Positions 45,783 to 55,280 of a stretch of 55,621 nt of DNA are shown piece after piece; position 1 is the first letter of the stretch, and every line of letters starts with the position of its first letter. Made by a program: the position numbers and the translations under genes. The stretch is from Desulfosporosinus cupriresistens. GTDB taxonomy: Bacteria; Bacillota; Desulfitobacteriia; Desulfitobacteriales; Desulfitobacteriaceae. Under the pieces are notes generated by a model. It saw only the letters and a list, made by a program, of their open reading frames with translations. It did not search any database and was not told the origin of the DNA. The stretch covers positions 1-55,621 of the forward strand of contig NZ_MASS01000026.1 of NCBI RefSeq assembly GCF_001707885.1, in the 5' to 3' direction.

Positions 45783-46481
45783 TTAAGACTCCTGTTGCCA
45801 TCGATACCCAGAACCCCAAACTGTTTTAATATAGTTTGGTTGAGATGGATTGGCCTCAATTTTTTCCCTCAAACGCCTAATATGCACATCCAATGTTTTA
45901 GTATCACCAAAATAATCTTCCCCCCAGACAGCATTTAACATTTCATTACGCTTTAAAGCCTTCTCCGGATTCTCCATAAACATCTTCAATAAAGCAAATT
46001 CCGTAGGAGTTAACTCAATCTCGATATCATTTTTAAAAAATTTATTGGCAGTAATATCCAAATACAATTCTCGATAACTAAGTACCTGTTTTGTTTCCTT
46101 AAGTCCCGCCTTACGCCGGAGCACTGCCTTTATTCGGGCAATGAGTTCAAAAGGATTAAACGGTTTTACCATATAATCATCCGCACCAAGTTCCAATCCA
46201 AGAATTTTGTCAGTATCCTGCCCCTTTGCAGTCAGCATAATTACCAACGTTTCAGGCATAGTTTCCCTGATCTGTTGGCAGACTTCTAGCCCACTAATGC
46301 CTGGTAACATAAGATCCAGCACTACCAGCTCAGGGATGAACCCCTTAAGCATAGCGATAGCTTCCTCACCAGTAGCAGCTTCACCTACCTGGTATCCTAC
46401 AGCACTAAGGTTGAGTGTTATAAAGCGTCGGATTGATTCTTCATCTTCAACTACCAGTATTTTTACCTTTTTCTCGTTCAT
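45783..46481 (-). CDS. OmpR/PhoB-family response regulator
   Basis: A 232-residue two-domain regulator. The receiver domain shows VVEDEESIRRF with the acidic pair, the phospho-acceptor Asp in LVVLDLMLPGISG (about 52), Thr in IMLTAKG and Lys in DYMVKPFNPFEL. The C-terminal winged helix (about 130-230) ends in the typical GEDYFGDTKTLDVHIRRLREKI. I chose ATG at 46481, which has GGAG 7 nt upstream. It heads a regulator-kinase-lipoprotein operon. Its targets are unknown; the neighbouring deacetylase and SLH genes are candidates by position only. Confidence 0.93.
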   Translation of the reverse strand: MNEKKVKILVVEDEESIRRFITLNLSAVGYQVGEAATGEEAIAMLKGFIPELVVLDLMLPGISGLEVCQQIRETMPETLVIMLTAKGQDTDKILGLELGADDYMVKPFNPFELIARIKAVLRRKAGLKETKQVLSYRELYLDITANKFFKNDIEIELTPTEFALLKMFMENPEKALKRNEMLNAVWGEDYFGDTKTLDVHIRRLREKIEANPSQPNYIKTVWGSGYRWQQES

Positions 46482-46574
46482 CGGATCACTCCATTTATTG
46501 GGCATTACAGGTTATTCATTCCTGCCTCTTTATTGTAAACCAACTAAGGCGTCATAGGTAACTTTTCTGTTACC

Positions 46575-47804
46575 TTAATTATGCAAGCCCTCAGGAAAGA
46601 CAATAGGCCGAACATGAGGGCCCAATACTCCAAATGTAAAACCTTGTTTTTTTAACAGGCCAATAATAGTGGGGAGCGCTTGAATTGTCGTATTTTTACC
46701 AGCAAGATCATGCATCAAAATAATCACCCGGGTTTTCCCTTGCGTTTGTTGTTCAATATTATGGATTAACAGATTTTCTGGTACTAAACTGGCATCAGTA
46801 TCCCCTGAGTCAATGTTCCAGTCCTCCATTAGATAGCCTGCTTCATCTACAGCGTTAAAATAATTAATATTAAAATGACCTACGGTTCCACCTGGGGCAC
46901 GAATTATTTGTGGACGAATTCCAATAGTATTATAAATTATATCCTCTGCTTTCTTCACATCCGATAAAAATGGCTCTGACCCCTTATACACTTCGGCCAT
47001 AATATGGGAATATGTATGGTTACCAATCGCATTCCCCTGTAAATATTCTGCCTTTAATAAATCTGGATTAAGTTCAACTTGCTGACCAACATCAAAGAAA
47101 GTGGCTTTAACATTTTCTTTTGCTAAAATAGCGAGAATCTTGGGAGTTGTGCTGGGGTATGGGCCATCGTCAAAGGTCAAATAAGCTACTTTCTCAGGTT
47201 CAGGCTGGAATTGACGTGGACGCATAGCTAAGCCTGGTGCCGTAGGAGGATTTCCAGCAGCATCGTAATAGGAATGAATGGGCGTTCCCGGAGATCCTGG
47301 GGATGGAGTAGGCAACAAATCCACGAACATCACTGGGACTTGTAGCCCTGTTACTGATTGAGTCTTGGTGGTTTGCATCTCAGAATTCTCAACCGGAGAC
47401 GATGAACTCGTGACTGAAGATTGGGACTGAGCCCTTTCATTTTGGGCCTTGGTACTCTCTGATTGAGTTTGGGATTCCTTTGTTTGAGTCTGAGTTTCCT
47501 CTATACGAGTTTGAGCCCCTTCAGGTAACAACTGGCCTTTGCCAGTTTGGGATGAAGATTCTGTGGTTAAAGACTCCCCATTATTAGATTGTGAAAAATT
47601 TGGAGCCGTCTCAGTTACCTGATTTGTGGCTGTTGGACTGGCGGACATAGACTTTAGATCCTTACTCAACGACATCGCATCGTACTGCAGAATTATTGGT
47701 TGTGTAGCCATGCTCCAATACGGAAATACTCCGACAAGCAAGGCACTAAAACTAAGAAAGCACACCGTAAATATCGTAGTGCTTACTAATTTCATTCTAG
47801 ACAT
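46575..47804 (-). CDS. Secreted polysaccharide deacetylase with a Gln/Thr/Ser-rich linker
   Basis: 409 residues. An N-terminal signal anchor (about 5-28) is followed by a long disordered linker rich in Gln, Thr, Ser and Glu (about 45-175), with imperfect TQTKESQTQ-like words. The NodB domain starts near 205, with the full catalytic set: LTFDDGPYPST, GNHTYSH, RAPGGTVG and ILMHD. This resembles PgdA-type peptidoglycan GlcNAc deacetylases; chitin-oligomer or other wall substrates are alternatives. I chose ATG at 47804, with AAGGAGAG upstream. It is transcribed towards the regulator gene 93 bp away. Confidence 0.92.
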   Translation of the reverse strand: MSRMKLVSTTIFTVCFLSFSALLVGVFPYWSMATQPIILQYDAMSLSKDLKSMSASPTATNQVTETAPNFSQSNNGESLTTESSSQTGKGQLLPEGAQTRIEETQTQTKESQTQSESTKAQNERAQSQSSVTSSSSPVENSEMQTTKTQSVTGLQVPVMFVDLLPTPSPGSPGTPIHSYYDAAGNPPTAPGLAMRPRQFQPEPEKVAYLTFDDGPYPSTTPKILAILAKENVKATFFDVGQQVELNPDLLKAEYLQGNAIGNHTYSHIMAEVYKGSEPFLSDVKKAEDIIYNTIGIRPQIIRAPGGTVGHFNINYFNAVDEAGYLMEDWNIDSGDTDASLVPENLLIHNIEQQTQGKTRVIILMHDLAGKNTTIQALPTIIGLLKKQGFTFGVLGPHVRPIVFPEGLHN

Positions 47805-47930
47805 GCTCTCTCTCCTTTTTCTCCGCATCTTCTCTCAACTTCTAAAAAGACTTGAATCGTGATACTTCTACATTACACTTTATAACTCAATATTTTTTTA
47901 CAAAGTTCTTAATAATAGTTACAAAATAGT

Positions 47931-47981
47931 TAAGAAAATATAAGAAAGACCGACATCGCGGTCTTTCTTATATTTTCTTAA
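47931..47981. terminator. Long bidirectional terminator between the SLH and deacetylase genes
   Basis: A perfect stem of more than 20 bp: AAGAAAATATAAGAAAGACCG (47932-47952) with its complement (47959-47979), loop ACATCG, and T-rich sequence on both sides. On the minus strand it would end the SLH gene transcript. The flanking 47805-47930 and 47982-48124 stretches are AT-rich and hold no supported gene. Confidence 0.85.
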
Positions 47982-48124
47982 CTATTTATATTTTTTAGAT
48001 GAGAATTCAGATTATTACTCAGTCATCCACATTTTCACAACCAAACCAACCTCAACAATCGGTTAGCCAATCGATTTTGAATTTACATGTTAAAGAAGAT
48101 TCTTACCAAATAGAACAGAGCATG

Positions 48125-50356
48125 TTACCATTTCATATAGTAATTCTTTGGAAGCTCAACCGCATAGGTATGAACTAAAGCGTAAGCAGCTTCTGCTCTT
48201 GTTACCGTCTTATCCGGCTGCACGTAATCTCCCTCAATACTTAGAATCCCCAGCCCCCAAGCCAAAGCAATATAACCTAATGAATCCGATTGAATTATCT
48301 TAGCATCAACAAACGGAACACTATAAATTCCTTTAATCTGAGCGGATGCCTCCATATTAATCAGCCGAATCATAAATTTGGACAGAGATGCTCTGTCTAT
48401 ATAAGAACCTAGTTTCAAATCCTCCTGAAGCCAGTTACGATCTTTGGCAATCTTCAGAATATCTTGATCGCTTAGATCCCGATCCCGACCATTTCCTCCT
48501 GCGATTAACATAGCCCGTAAGAGCGATCCAACGGTGAGTTTTTCATCCGGATGGAAGCAATCACCATATTCCTCGAATGCTCCAGCAAGGCCCATAATAC
48601 TTATTTCTTTTTCCGCGAAATTTCCCTGAATATCCGTAAAGTGATGAGAGAGAGCCCATTGAGATTGTAATTTTCCATACCAATCCACTGGTTCACCAGT
48701 TTGCGCATCCAACATTCCAGAAATGTACATATTGTTGTCTGTATTAGGTTGATAGACTAGTCGAACTTCCTGTTGTCCGTTTTGATGAAAAACTTGAGAA
48801 TAATTCAATACCAGCGGACGTCTGTGTAAGAATCGTTCTGTCGCTTGATTAAGAGAGAGCACATTCAAAGGGCTTGAAAAATTAAGATCTGACCAGTTCA
48901 GATTATAATTAATCACTTGTTTTGCGACTGCATCGACAGTTAGATCCATTCCATTGCGTGAAACAGGAAGACCATTAACTAACCTTACATAATGGAAATT
49001 CTGAATAGTTTCAGATGTTCCTCCACCAGAGAAGTTCTCGGTGTCCAATTCAACAAGCTTAAACCGATCTGGCTGTACGCGTTGGAGAAAGCCCTCGGCT
49101 AATTTCTGAGCACTTGCACGACTAAGTGGATTAGACTTATCTCCTGAGTTTGCTGGACTTGACATACCAAAACCGACAAAATCTCCTGTTTTGGCATTCA
49201 CACGTGCATTTATAAAGCTAAATTCACCCATATTACTAGACTGATTGTTCCAATCCAAATTCCAGACTTGTTCATTAGGGTTTTGCCAATCTGGATTCAG
49301 GTTAGAACCTCGTAAGACGAGATCACTAGGTATGTCAACAATTTTCTTAACAATCTCGACTGCTTCATCTCTAGATATTTGGGTAGCCTCTGAAGTATTT
49401 TGACCGGGCGTTGTGATTTCTAGAGACATCGCTTCTGTGGGTATTCCTGCGGAAACAGTACTTGCTCCTGCCATAGTTTGATTAGCCCCCTCCTGCGCAC
49501 CAAGCGTCACCGGCTTCCCACTCAGAGCATCGATAGCTCCTCCGCAGTATTTATTAGACAACTGATACACTAGTAGCGCACGTTGAGGGGCTTGGCTTTG
49601 AGGGTCCATCATTTGAGGTATGTAATACTGCAATTCGAGCATCGGGGTGCCCATAAAAACCTGAAGAGCTTTTTCTGGTAATATAACGTTCTTTGCCTCA
49701 GGAAAAACGAGATCCTCAGTCCAATTCAAGTTATAATTTTTAATCGCCCCATCATCTCCACTGACATCAACGTTCAGACCATTGCCGGGAAAAGGTATAC
49801 CATTAACAAAGCGAATCCAGTGAAAATTGTAGGTAAAAGGTTGAGCATTATCTAATACAAAACCTTGTTGCTCCTCTTTTACAAGTTGCATTTCCGTTTG
49901 ATGTTTGCTAACTAATTTAGTGACCAAAGCAGTAGCTATTTTCTCAGCTTCCCCTTCAGATAAAACAGGTAGTCTAAATGCCGATTGAAACGGTCCATCC
50001 CATTGGCTGACATTGATGATTTCTCCAGTTGTAGCATCCACCTGAGCATTAAAACTCCCGCTTGGTTGGTCGACTGAATTCCAATTGAGCGAATAGGTCG
50101 CCCGATTGTTATAATCATTATATCCTGTAGACAGTCGTGTGTATTTTGTCGGAATCGTAAAGTTATCTTTGACCAGCTGAACAGCCTGATCTGTCGTAAT
50201 TGTAATTTTAGCTGGAGTAGAACCAACCACTTTTGTTTCTTTTTCAATTCCAAAAACATTTGCAGGATAAACTGCGAATTGTATAAGGAACATAAACACA
50301 ACTAGACTATTCAAAGCACGTATTTTCCTCAACAATTTCCATCGATCCTTTCTCAC
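48125..50356 (-). CDS. Secreted YcdB/YcdC-domain protein with C-terminal S-layer homology domains
   Basis: 743 residues. A signal peptide (about 1-36) is followed by two YcdB/YcdC (PepSY-like) units. Each begins with a helix such as ITTDQAVQLVKDNFTIP (about 52-68) or ISRDEAVEIVKKIVDIP (about 325-341), followed by YSLNW/WNLDW strands and a YNLNW ending. SLH-type repeats cover about 600-735 (SLGYIALAWGLGIL, TVTRAEAAYALVHTY), predicting non-covalent attachment to the cell wall. The start is GTG, with AAGG 5 nt upstream. The function of this family is unknown; PepSY units often restrain proteases. It lies alone between two terminators in the accessory block. Confidence 0.88.
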   Translation of the reverse strand: MRKDRWKLLRKIRALNSLVVFMFLIQFAVYPANVFGIEKETKVVGSTPAKITITTDQAVQLVKDNFTIPTKYTRLSTGYNDYNNRATYSLNWNSVDQPSGSFNAQVDATTGEIINVSQWDGPFQSAFRLPVLSEGEAEKIATALVTKLVSKHQTEMQLVKEEQQGFVLDNAQPFTYNFHWIRFVNGIPFPGNGLNVDVSGDDGAIKNYNLNWTEDLVFPEAKNVILPEKALQVFMGTPMLELQYYIPQMMDPQSQAPQRALLVYQLSNKYCGGAIDALSGKPVTLGAQEGANQTMAGASTVSAGIPTEAMSLEITTPGQNTSEATQISRDEAVEIVKKIVDIPSDLVLRGSNLNPDWQNPNEQVWNLDWNNQSSNMGEFSFINARVNAKTGDFVGFGMSSPANSGDKSNPLSRASAQKLAEGFLQRVQPDRFKLVELDTENFSGGGTSETIQNFHYVRLVNGLPVSRNGMDLTVDAVAKQVINYNLNWSDLNFSSPLNVLSLNQATERFLHRRPLVLNYSQVFHQNGQQEVRLVYQPNTDNNMYISGMLDAQTGEPVDWYGKLQSQWALSHHFTDIQGNFAEKEISIMGLAGAFEEYGDCFHPDEKLTVGSLLRAMLIAGGNGRDRDLSDQDILKIAKDRNWLQEDLKLGSYIDRASLSKFMIRLINMEASAQIKGIYSVPFVDAKIIQSDSLGYIALAWGLGILSIEGDYVQPDKTVTRAEAAYALVHTYAVELPKNYYMKW

Positions 50357-50610
50357 CTTGACCTTGTTAGTAGGCTACTCTAGAAGAATACAATCAACTA
50401 AACAACGTTCCGTAAACTTAGAGCAGTTAATCCATCCCCTCTCTTTAGTTACTAAATTAAAGAAATATAGAAAAACCATTTTATTAACACTGCCTATAAG
50501 TACTTTATATTCTTTATTTACCAAAATATTCCTTCTTTTGATTTTGTTAATTTACATATATTGGTATTTGTATTTCTTTAAATGCTGCAGTCACTAGCGC
50601 ATTAGTCACA
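50357..50610. other. AT-rich upstream region of the SLH gene, no gene seen
   Basis: About 250 bp, strongly AT-rich. The promoter of the SLH gene should lie here, but I could not place a well-spaced -35/-10 pair. The plus-strand frame through it has no ribosome binding site. Confidence 0.35.
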
Positions 50611-50645
50611 AAAAATGAACCTCGGTCCTCCGAGGTTCATTTTCT
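50611..50645. terminator. Bidirectional terminator after comM
   Basis: ATGAACCTCGG and CCGAGGTTCAT (50615-50640) form a perfect 11-bp stem with loop TCCT, with A and T tracts on either side. It lies 7 bp after the comM stop. Confidence 0.9.
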
Positions 50646-50651
50646 TTAAGA

Positions 50652-52211
50652 TTATATCAGTAACCGTTTATCCAAAGCACGAAATTGTATTGCTTCAGCT
50701 AGATGCTCTGGAAGAATATCCGAAGAACCACCTAGATCAGCAATCGTGCGCGCAACCCTTAAAATTCGATCATGAGCGCGGGCACTAAGATGTTGGCTAT
50801 CAAATATCCTTTGTAACAGTGACTCTCCATTTGGAGTCAACTTACCAAATTCCTTCGTTTCTTTAGCTGTCATTTCTGCATTGGTTTTGCCTGATCCTAA
50901 CCGAGCCCATTGTCTCTGACGGGTTGCCATCACTCGTTCCCTAACCACACTGGAGGGAACTTTGTCATTGCTGCTCTTTAACTCCGAGTAATTCAGCCTT
51001 GGAACCTCGATATGCATATCAAAACGATCTAAGAGTGGGCCAGAAATTCTTCCTCGATAATTTTGAATTTGCATAGGTGTGCAATGGCACGCTCGTCCCT
51101 GATCGCCAAAAAAACCACAGGGGCAAGGGTTCATACTGGCAATGACACTGACATGAGCGGGATAGGTAATACTGCCTGATTGACGAGTTATCGTCAATTC
51201 TCGATCTTCCAATGGTTGGCGGAGACACTCTAAAACTTCTCGAGCAAACTCAGGTAACTCATCCAAAAACAAGACACCATAATTTGCAAGACTTAATTCA
51301 CCCGGACGCAAATCACGCCCTCCTCCAATCATCCCCACCTTAGTAATAGTATGGTGAGGACTGCGAAAAGGACGATGTTGAACCAGGGAACCATTACAAT
51401 TTAGTAACCCACAAACGCTGTAGAGCTGCGTAACTTCTATACTTTCCTGCTCGCTTAATTGGGGAAGTATGCCTGAATATGCCTTGGCCAGGAGGGTCTT
51501 ACCTGATCCTGGAGGCCCAACCAAAACAACATTGTGACCGCCCGCTGCTGCGATCTCCAAAGCTCTTTTGGCATGTTGTTGGCCATGAATATCGGTCCAA
51601 TCCACTTGGCTGCTATTATATACTTGAGACTGAGGATGTTGAGATAACATTTCATCTTCAAAGTCACTCGTTTTTTCAAGTGCCTGAGTAATTCTCCTCA
51701 ATGTAGAGATGCTATGCGCTTCAAGACCAGTCACAAGACGAGCTTCAGCTAAATTATCGGGAGGAACAATCAGACATAAACATTCAGCGACTCTCTCCCC
51801 CGCTGAATGTTTATTATGCTCTCGGTCTAATCCGATAGCCATTGTCAATACCCCCGGTACTGGACGAAGTGTCCCCTCCAGGGATAATTCGCCGGTGAAA
51901 ACATATTGAATAAGGGTAGAGCATAAGCATTGTTCTGTCGCTGCCAAAATCCCTATCGCAATCGGCAAATCGAGACCTGATCCTGCTTTGCGTAGATCAG
52001 CGGGTGCCAAATTAACGGTTACCCGTTGTAAGGGGAATTGGTAACCAGAGTTTCGAATTGCTGAGCGAACTCTGTCTCTAGCCTCTCTCACCGCCGTCGT
52101 GGCTAACCCGACAATCTCAAAACTTGGCAGACCGTTTGACACGTCAACTTCAACACGAATTAAGTGTGCTTGCAACCCAATAACTGTCATTCCATATACT
52201 GCAGCGTACAT
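50652..52211 (-). CDS. comM: YifB/ComM family Mg-chelatase-like AAA+ ATPase
   Basis: A hexameric branch-migration helicase in transformable bacteria (ComM); YifB homologues are also found in species not known to take up DNA. The 519-residue protein has an N-terminal Lon-S5-like fold domain (about 20-145). The AAA+ core carries Walker A GPPGSGKTLLAKA (about 227-239) and Walker B GVLFLDELPEF (about 305-315), with a Cys-rich insert CPCGFFGDQGRACHC and a C-terminal lid. I chose ATG at 52211, with GGGAGGGG upstream. In many Firmicutes it lies between yraN and dprA; here each neighbour is separated by inserted genes. Confidence 0.95.
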   Translation of the reverse strand: MYAAVYGMTVIGLQAHLIRVEVDVSNGLPSFEIVGLATTAVREARDRVRSAIRNSGYQFPLQRVTVNLAPADLRKAGSGLDLPIAIGILAATEQCLCSTLIQYVFTGELSLEGTLRPVPGVLTMAIGLDREHNKHSAGERVAECLCLIVPPDNLAEARLVTGLEAHSISTLRRITQALEKTSDFEDEMLSQHPQSQVYNSSQVDWTDIHGQQHAKRALEIAAAGGHNVVLVGPPGSGKTLLAKAYSGILPQLSEQESIEVTQLYSVCGLLNCNGSLVQHRPFRSPHHTITKVGMIGGGRDLRPGELSLANYGVLFLDELPEFAREVLECLRQPLEDRELTITRQSGSITYPAHVSVIASMNPCPCGFFGDQGRACHCTPMQIQNYRGRISGPLLDRFDMHIEVPRLNYSELKSSNDKVPSSVVRERVMATRQRQWARLGSGKTNAEMTAKETKEFGKLTPNGESLLQRIFDSQHLSARAHDRILRVARTIADLGGSSDILPEHLAEAIQFRALDKRLLI

Positions 52212-52292
52212 TCCATCCCCTCCCATTGGTTAGAATGTTCGCTGCAACGCTCTATATTCCTTCCATATTAATGAAAATATGGATTAATTGTT

Positions 52293-54116
52293 CTAGCAAC
52301 TAATTATCGGGTTACGTGGAAGAGTTATCCAGAAAATCGTTCCTATTCCCATATCGCTTTCAACTTTTATCAGCCCTCCGTGTGCTTCTACAATCTGTCG
52401 CACTATAGCTAGACCTAAGCCCATTCCACCATCTTTTCGACACCTTGCTTTATTGACCCTGAAGAAACGATCAAAGATGTAGGGCAAAGCTTCTTTAGGG
52501 ATCCCTTCCCCTTCATCTTGGACAGCAAATCGAACCTGATTTACTTCTTCCTCAAGAAAAACTCGGACAGTTTTTCCGCAGCGAGTATGACTCATTGCGT
52601 TGTCTAATAAATTTATAAAGACTTGTAAGAGCCGATCAGGATCCGCAAATATTTCGCCTGACCCTTGCGAAATCTCCAGATTTATACCCAACTCCTGTGC
52701 GCGCCCTTGAAAACGTTGCTCCAAATCACTCATGAAGCCTTCCAGCTCAATAGAAACTCGTTGCATACTTTGTCCACGTTCGAGCCAATTAATATCTTGT
52801 AGATCCTTAACTAAACGAGCTAAGCGTTTGGCTTCTTCCAAGACTAATTCAATGTGTTCACCTTGTTGATGTTCCGGTATCACGTCGTCCTGAATTGCCT
52901 CCAAGTACCCTTGAATTAGGTGAAGTGGGGTCCTAAGCTCATGCGTGACACTCGCCAAAAACTCGCGTCGTGCTTTTTCCGCCCGCAAAGACGCTGTTAC
53001 ATCGCGCAGGACTGCAACATGGCCGCGAATCCTCTCAGTCTCCGCCATAGGAGCCATAACCACCTGCAGAATCTGAATTCCGAGAGTAATCGTTGCATAG
53101 TTTTCAATCTGATCAGTATTTTGGGTTATTGTTTGAAGGAAGTTAACAATTTGGGTCTTTCGTTCCTGAAGATCGGTTTCATTTTCTTGCCATAATGCTT
53201 TAGCTGAATCATTTGCATAAAGAATTAATCCATCGCAATTCAACATGATAACGGCATCACTGATGCTTTCCACTATCCCTTGAAGTAGATTTTTCTCCTG
53301 TGAAAGCCATTCCATGTGGTTTTTCAAACTTTCTCCCATAGAATTCAGCGACTCGGCCAACTCTCCGATCTCATCTTGACTCGTCACTCCTTGAATGGGG
53401 AGAAAGTCTCCGTTTGCCATGCGCGTCGCTCCTCGCTGCATTAAAGCAAGGGGCCTCGTGACCTGTCTTGCAAAAATTAGGCTTACCACTGTGGCCAAGA
53501 AAACAGCGATTAATGAAGCGTAGAGAATAAGCCAGCGAAATGTCGCTATACTCTCTTGAATTGGTATGGGAGAGCTCCCTAATAACACAACTCCTTGGAC
53601 CGGTTTTGAACCGACGGGCGTGGCAGCAAGTAACATTGTCTGTCCTCCACTGTTAACCTGTGAGGCATTAATCCTAATAGTTTGTCCAGAGAGAACGAGT
53701 GCCAAATCCTGATCCGTAAAAAAGTCAGATGGTCGCAAGTTCCGCGACCACCCTCCAATAAGTCCTCCAAGGTCTCTTCCTATACCGCCTTGCAGAACTT
53801 GAGGTGTATGAGAGCTTGAACCCGCTATCACTAAAATATTTCCTTGTGGATCAAGTAGTACTAATTGTGTCCCAGAAGTTAACTTAAACGTTGCTAATAG
53901 GCTTAACCGTTCACTCCAACTTGGAATAGCCGCCAATTGAGTTGATATTTCTGTCGCCTCAGTCTTAAGCGAATCTAACTTCTGTTGCAGATAAAAATCC
54001 CCAAATAGCCAAGTAATCGTGAGCCCTAACCCTCCCAGAACAGCAAGAGTCAGGAGCGTCATAGCTAACCACAGTTTTATTGAAATCGACCATGAATTAC
54101 GCACTTTTGTATTCAT
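52293..54116 (-). CDS. PhoR/ResE-type sensor histidine kinase (HAMP, PAS, HisKA, HATPase)
   Basis: 607 residues. Transmembrane helices at about 12-36 and 195-220 flank an extracytoplasmic domain of about 160 residues. HAMP (about 220-272) and PAS (about 280-390) follow, then HisKA with His in ASVTHELRTPLHLIQGYL (about 403-420). The ATPase domain has VFINLLDNAMSHT, DEGEGIPKEALP and MGLGLAIVRQIVEAHGG. The start overlaps the regulator stop by one base (TAATG). The layout matches PhoR, ResE or WalK relatives, but the signal cannot be read from sequence. Confidence 0.92.
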   Translation of the reverse strand: MNTKVRNSWSISIKLWLAMTLLTLAVLGGLGLTITWLFGDFYLQQKLDSLKTEATEISTQLAAIPSWSERLSLLATFKLTSGTQLVLLDPQGNILVIAGSSSHTPQVLQGGIGRDLGGLIGGWSRNLRPSDFFTDQDLALVLSGQTIRINASQVNSGGQTMLLAATPVGSKPVQGVVLLGSSPIPIQESIATFRWLILYASLIAVFLATVVSLIFARQVTRPLALMQRGATRMANGDFLPIQGVTSQDEIGELAESLNSMGESLKNHMEWLSQEKNLLQGIVESISDAVIMLNCDGLILYANDSAKALWQENETDLQERKTQIVNFLQTITQNTDQIENYATITLGIQILQVVMAPMAETERIRGHVAVLRDVTASLRAEKARREFLASVTHELRTPLHLIQGYLEAIQDDVIPEHQQGEHIELVLEEAKRLARLVKDLQDINWLERGQSMQRVSIELEGFMSDLEQRFQGRAQELGINLEISQGSGEIFADPDRLLQVFINLLDNAMSHTRCGKTVRVFLEEEVNQVRFAVQDEGEGIPKEALPYIFDRFFRVNKARCRKDGGMGLGLAIVRQIVEAHGGLIKVESDMGIGTIFWITLPRNPIISC

Positions 54117-54805
54117 TAATGCACTAGATCGGGATCAAATTTATATCCCACACCCCATACGGTAACTAACATTCCCTTAATATCTGGAGGAGTTAGTTTT
54201 TCTCGTAACTTTTTGACATGCGTATCCACCGTACGAGCATCTCCATAAAAATCATAGCCCCAAACGGTTTCCATTAGCTGTTCTCGTGTGAAAACTCGCC
54301 CTCGATTCTTCGCTAAAAAATATAGTAGATCAAATTCCAGCGGAGTTAAATTAATAACTTCGTCACCAATGCTAACACGATGTCGCTCTTTGTCGATACA
54401 GAGTTTCCCGGCCGTTATCTCCGAAGTTACCGGGTGAAGTTGACCTGTGGAACGACGCAAAAGCGCTTTAACTCGAGCAACTAATTCTTTAGTACTAAAT
54501 GGTTTAACTAAATAATCATCTGCACCTAATTCGAGACCTAGGACACGATCAAACTCTTCCCCACGTGCCGTTAACATAATAATCGGCAGGGCTGAACTCT
54601 CACGAATATCGCGACAAACACGCCAACCGTCGATATCAGGCATCATAAGATCCACGATTAGAAGTGAAAATTGTCCTGCCCGAAACTTTTCCAAAGCGAC
54701 ACGGCCATCCTCAGCTTCCTCAACTTCAAAACCTTCCTTTTCTAGATACAAACGAACTAACTTCCTGATTTTCTCTTCATCGTCTACAATTAAAATCGGA
54801 TCCAA
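54116..54805 (-). CDS. OmpR/PhoB-family response regulator paired with the PhoR-type kinase
   Basis: 229 residues. The receiver domain has ILIVDDEEKIRKL, phospho-acceptor Asp in LLIVDLMMPDIDG (about 51), Thr in IIMLTARGEEFD and Lys in DYLVKPFSTKEL. The C-terminal winged helix ends in WGYDFYGDARTVDTHVKKLREKL, close to ResD/PhoP/WalR types. I chose TTG at 54805, because GGGGGGAAG is correctly spaced, while the GTG seven codons upstream would read through the Shine-Dalgarno. It probably has its own promoter in the 118-bp AT-rich gap after yraN. Confidence 0.92.
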   Translation of the reverse strand: MDPILIVDDEEKIRKLVRLYLEKEGFEVEEAEDGRVALEKFRAGQFSLLIVDLMMPDIDGWRVCRDIRESSALPIIMLTARGEEFDRVLGLELGADDYLVKPFSTKELVARVKALLRRSTGQLHPVTSEITAGKLCIDKERHRVSIGDEVINLTPLEFDLLYFLAKNRGRVFTREQLMETVWGYDFYGDARTVDTHVKKLREKLTPPDIKGMLVTVWGVGYKFDPDLVH

Positions 54806-54923
54806 TTTCTTCCCCCCTATGACCACTCTGAATTTGTTTTTTGGAAAAATCGCATAAATTATCTCCCTGCAATAAGTTTACCATTCAATCATGACTAATT
54901 TGTGATGAAAGACTAAAGATTAT

Positions 54924-55280
54924 TTATAATGCCGCTTTAATCCATTTTACCTCAGGGTTTTTATCAATCCATCGTATCGCAACCACATCAAATCTCAGTC
55001 CTGGCCAGCTTTTATACCCCTGTTGCAACACATAGTACGAGGCAATTGCTTGTAAGCGTTGTGCCTTTTGAGGCGTTATACTTTCCTCCCCCCATCCTCT
55101 AAAGGCAGACCGTCGAGTGCGCACCTCAATAAATACCAATACTTTCCTGTCTCGGGCTATAATATCCATTTCCCCTTTAGGACACCGATAGTTTTTCTGA
55201 ATTATGTATAACCCTGATTCCGTTACTAAACGCGCTGCAAATTCTTCGCCTGATTTTCCCAAGGACTGTTTATTCTCCAC
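54924..55280 (-). CDS. yraN: YraN family endonuclease-like protein (UPF0102)
   Basis: A 118-residue protein with the restriction-endonuclease-like (PD-(D/E)XK type) fold proposed for UPF0102. The pattern visible is GKSGEEFAARLV (about 8-19), then CPKGEMDIIARDRKVLVFIEVRTR (in parts, about 33-56), giving the E-x-D ... E-V-R-x-R arrangement. Its role is not established, but the gene usually lies beside rnhB, comM and dprA. The start is GTG, with a rather distant AAGGAG, so the exact start is uncertain. It lies upstream of the two-component pair, on the same strand. Confidence 0.92.
   Translation of the reverse strand: MENKQSLGKSGEEFAARLVTESGLYIIQKNYRCPKGEMDIIARDRKVLVFIEVRTRRSAFRGWGEESITPQKAQRLQAIASYYVLQQGYKSWPGLRFDVVAIRWIDKNPEVKWIKAAL

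Noticed and set aside
47999..48178. A 59-codon plus-strand frame starting MRIQIITQSSTFSQ after the 47931-47981 terminator.
   Set aside because: The first part looks protein-like, but there is no Shine-Dalgarno, it runs antisense into the SLH gene, and it stops without a domain. At most a gene remnant.
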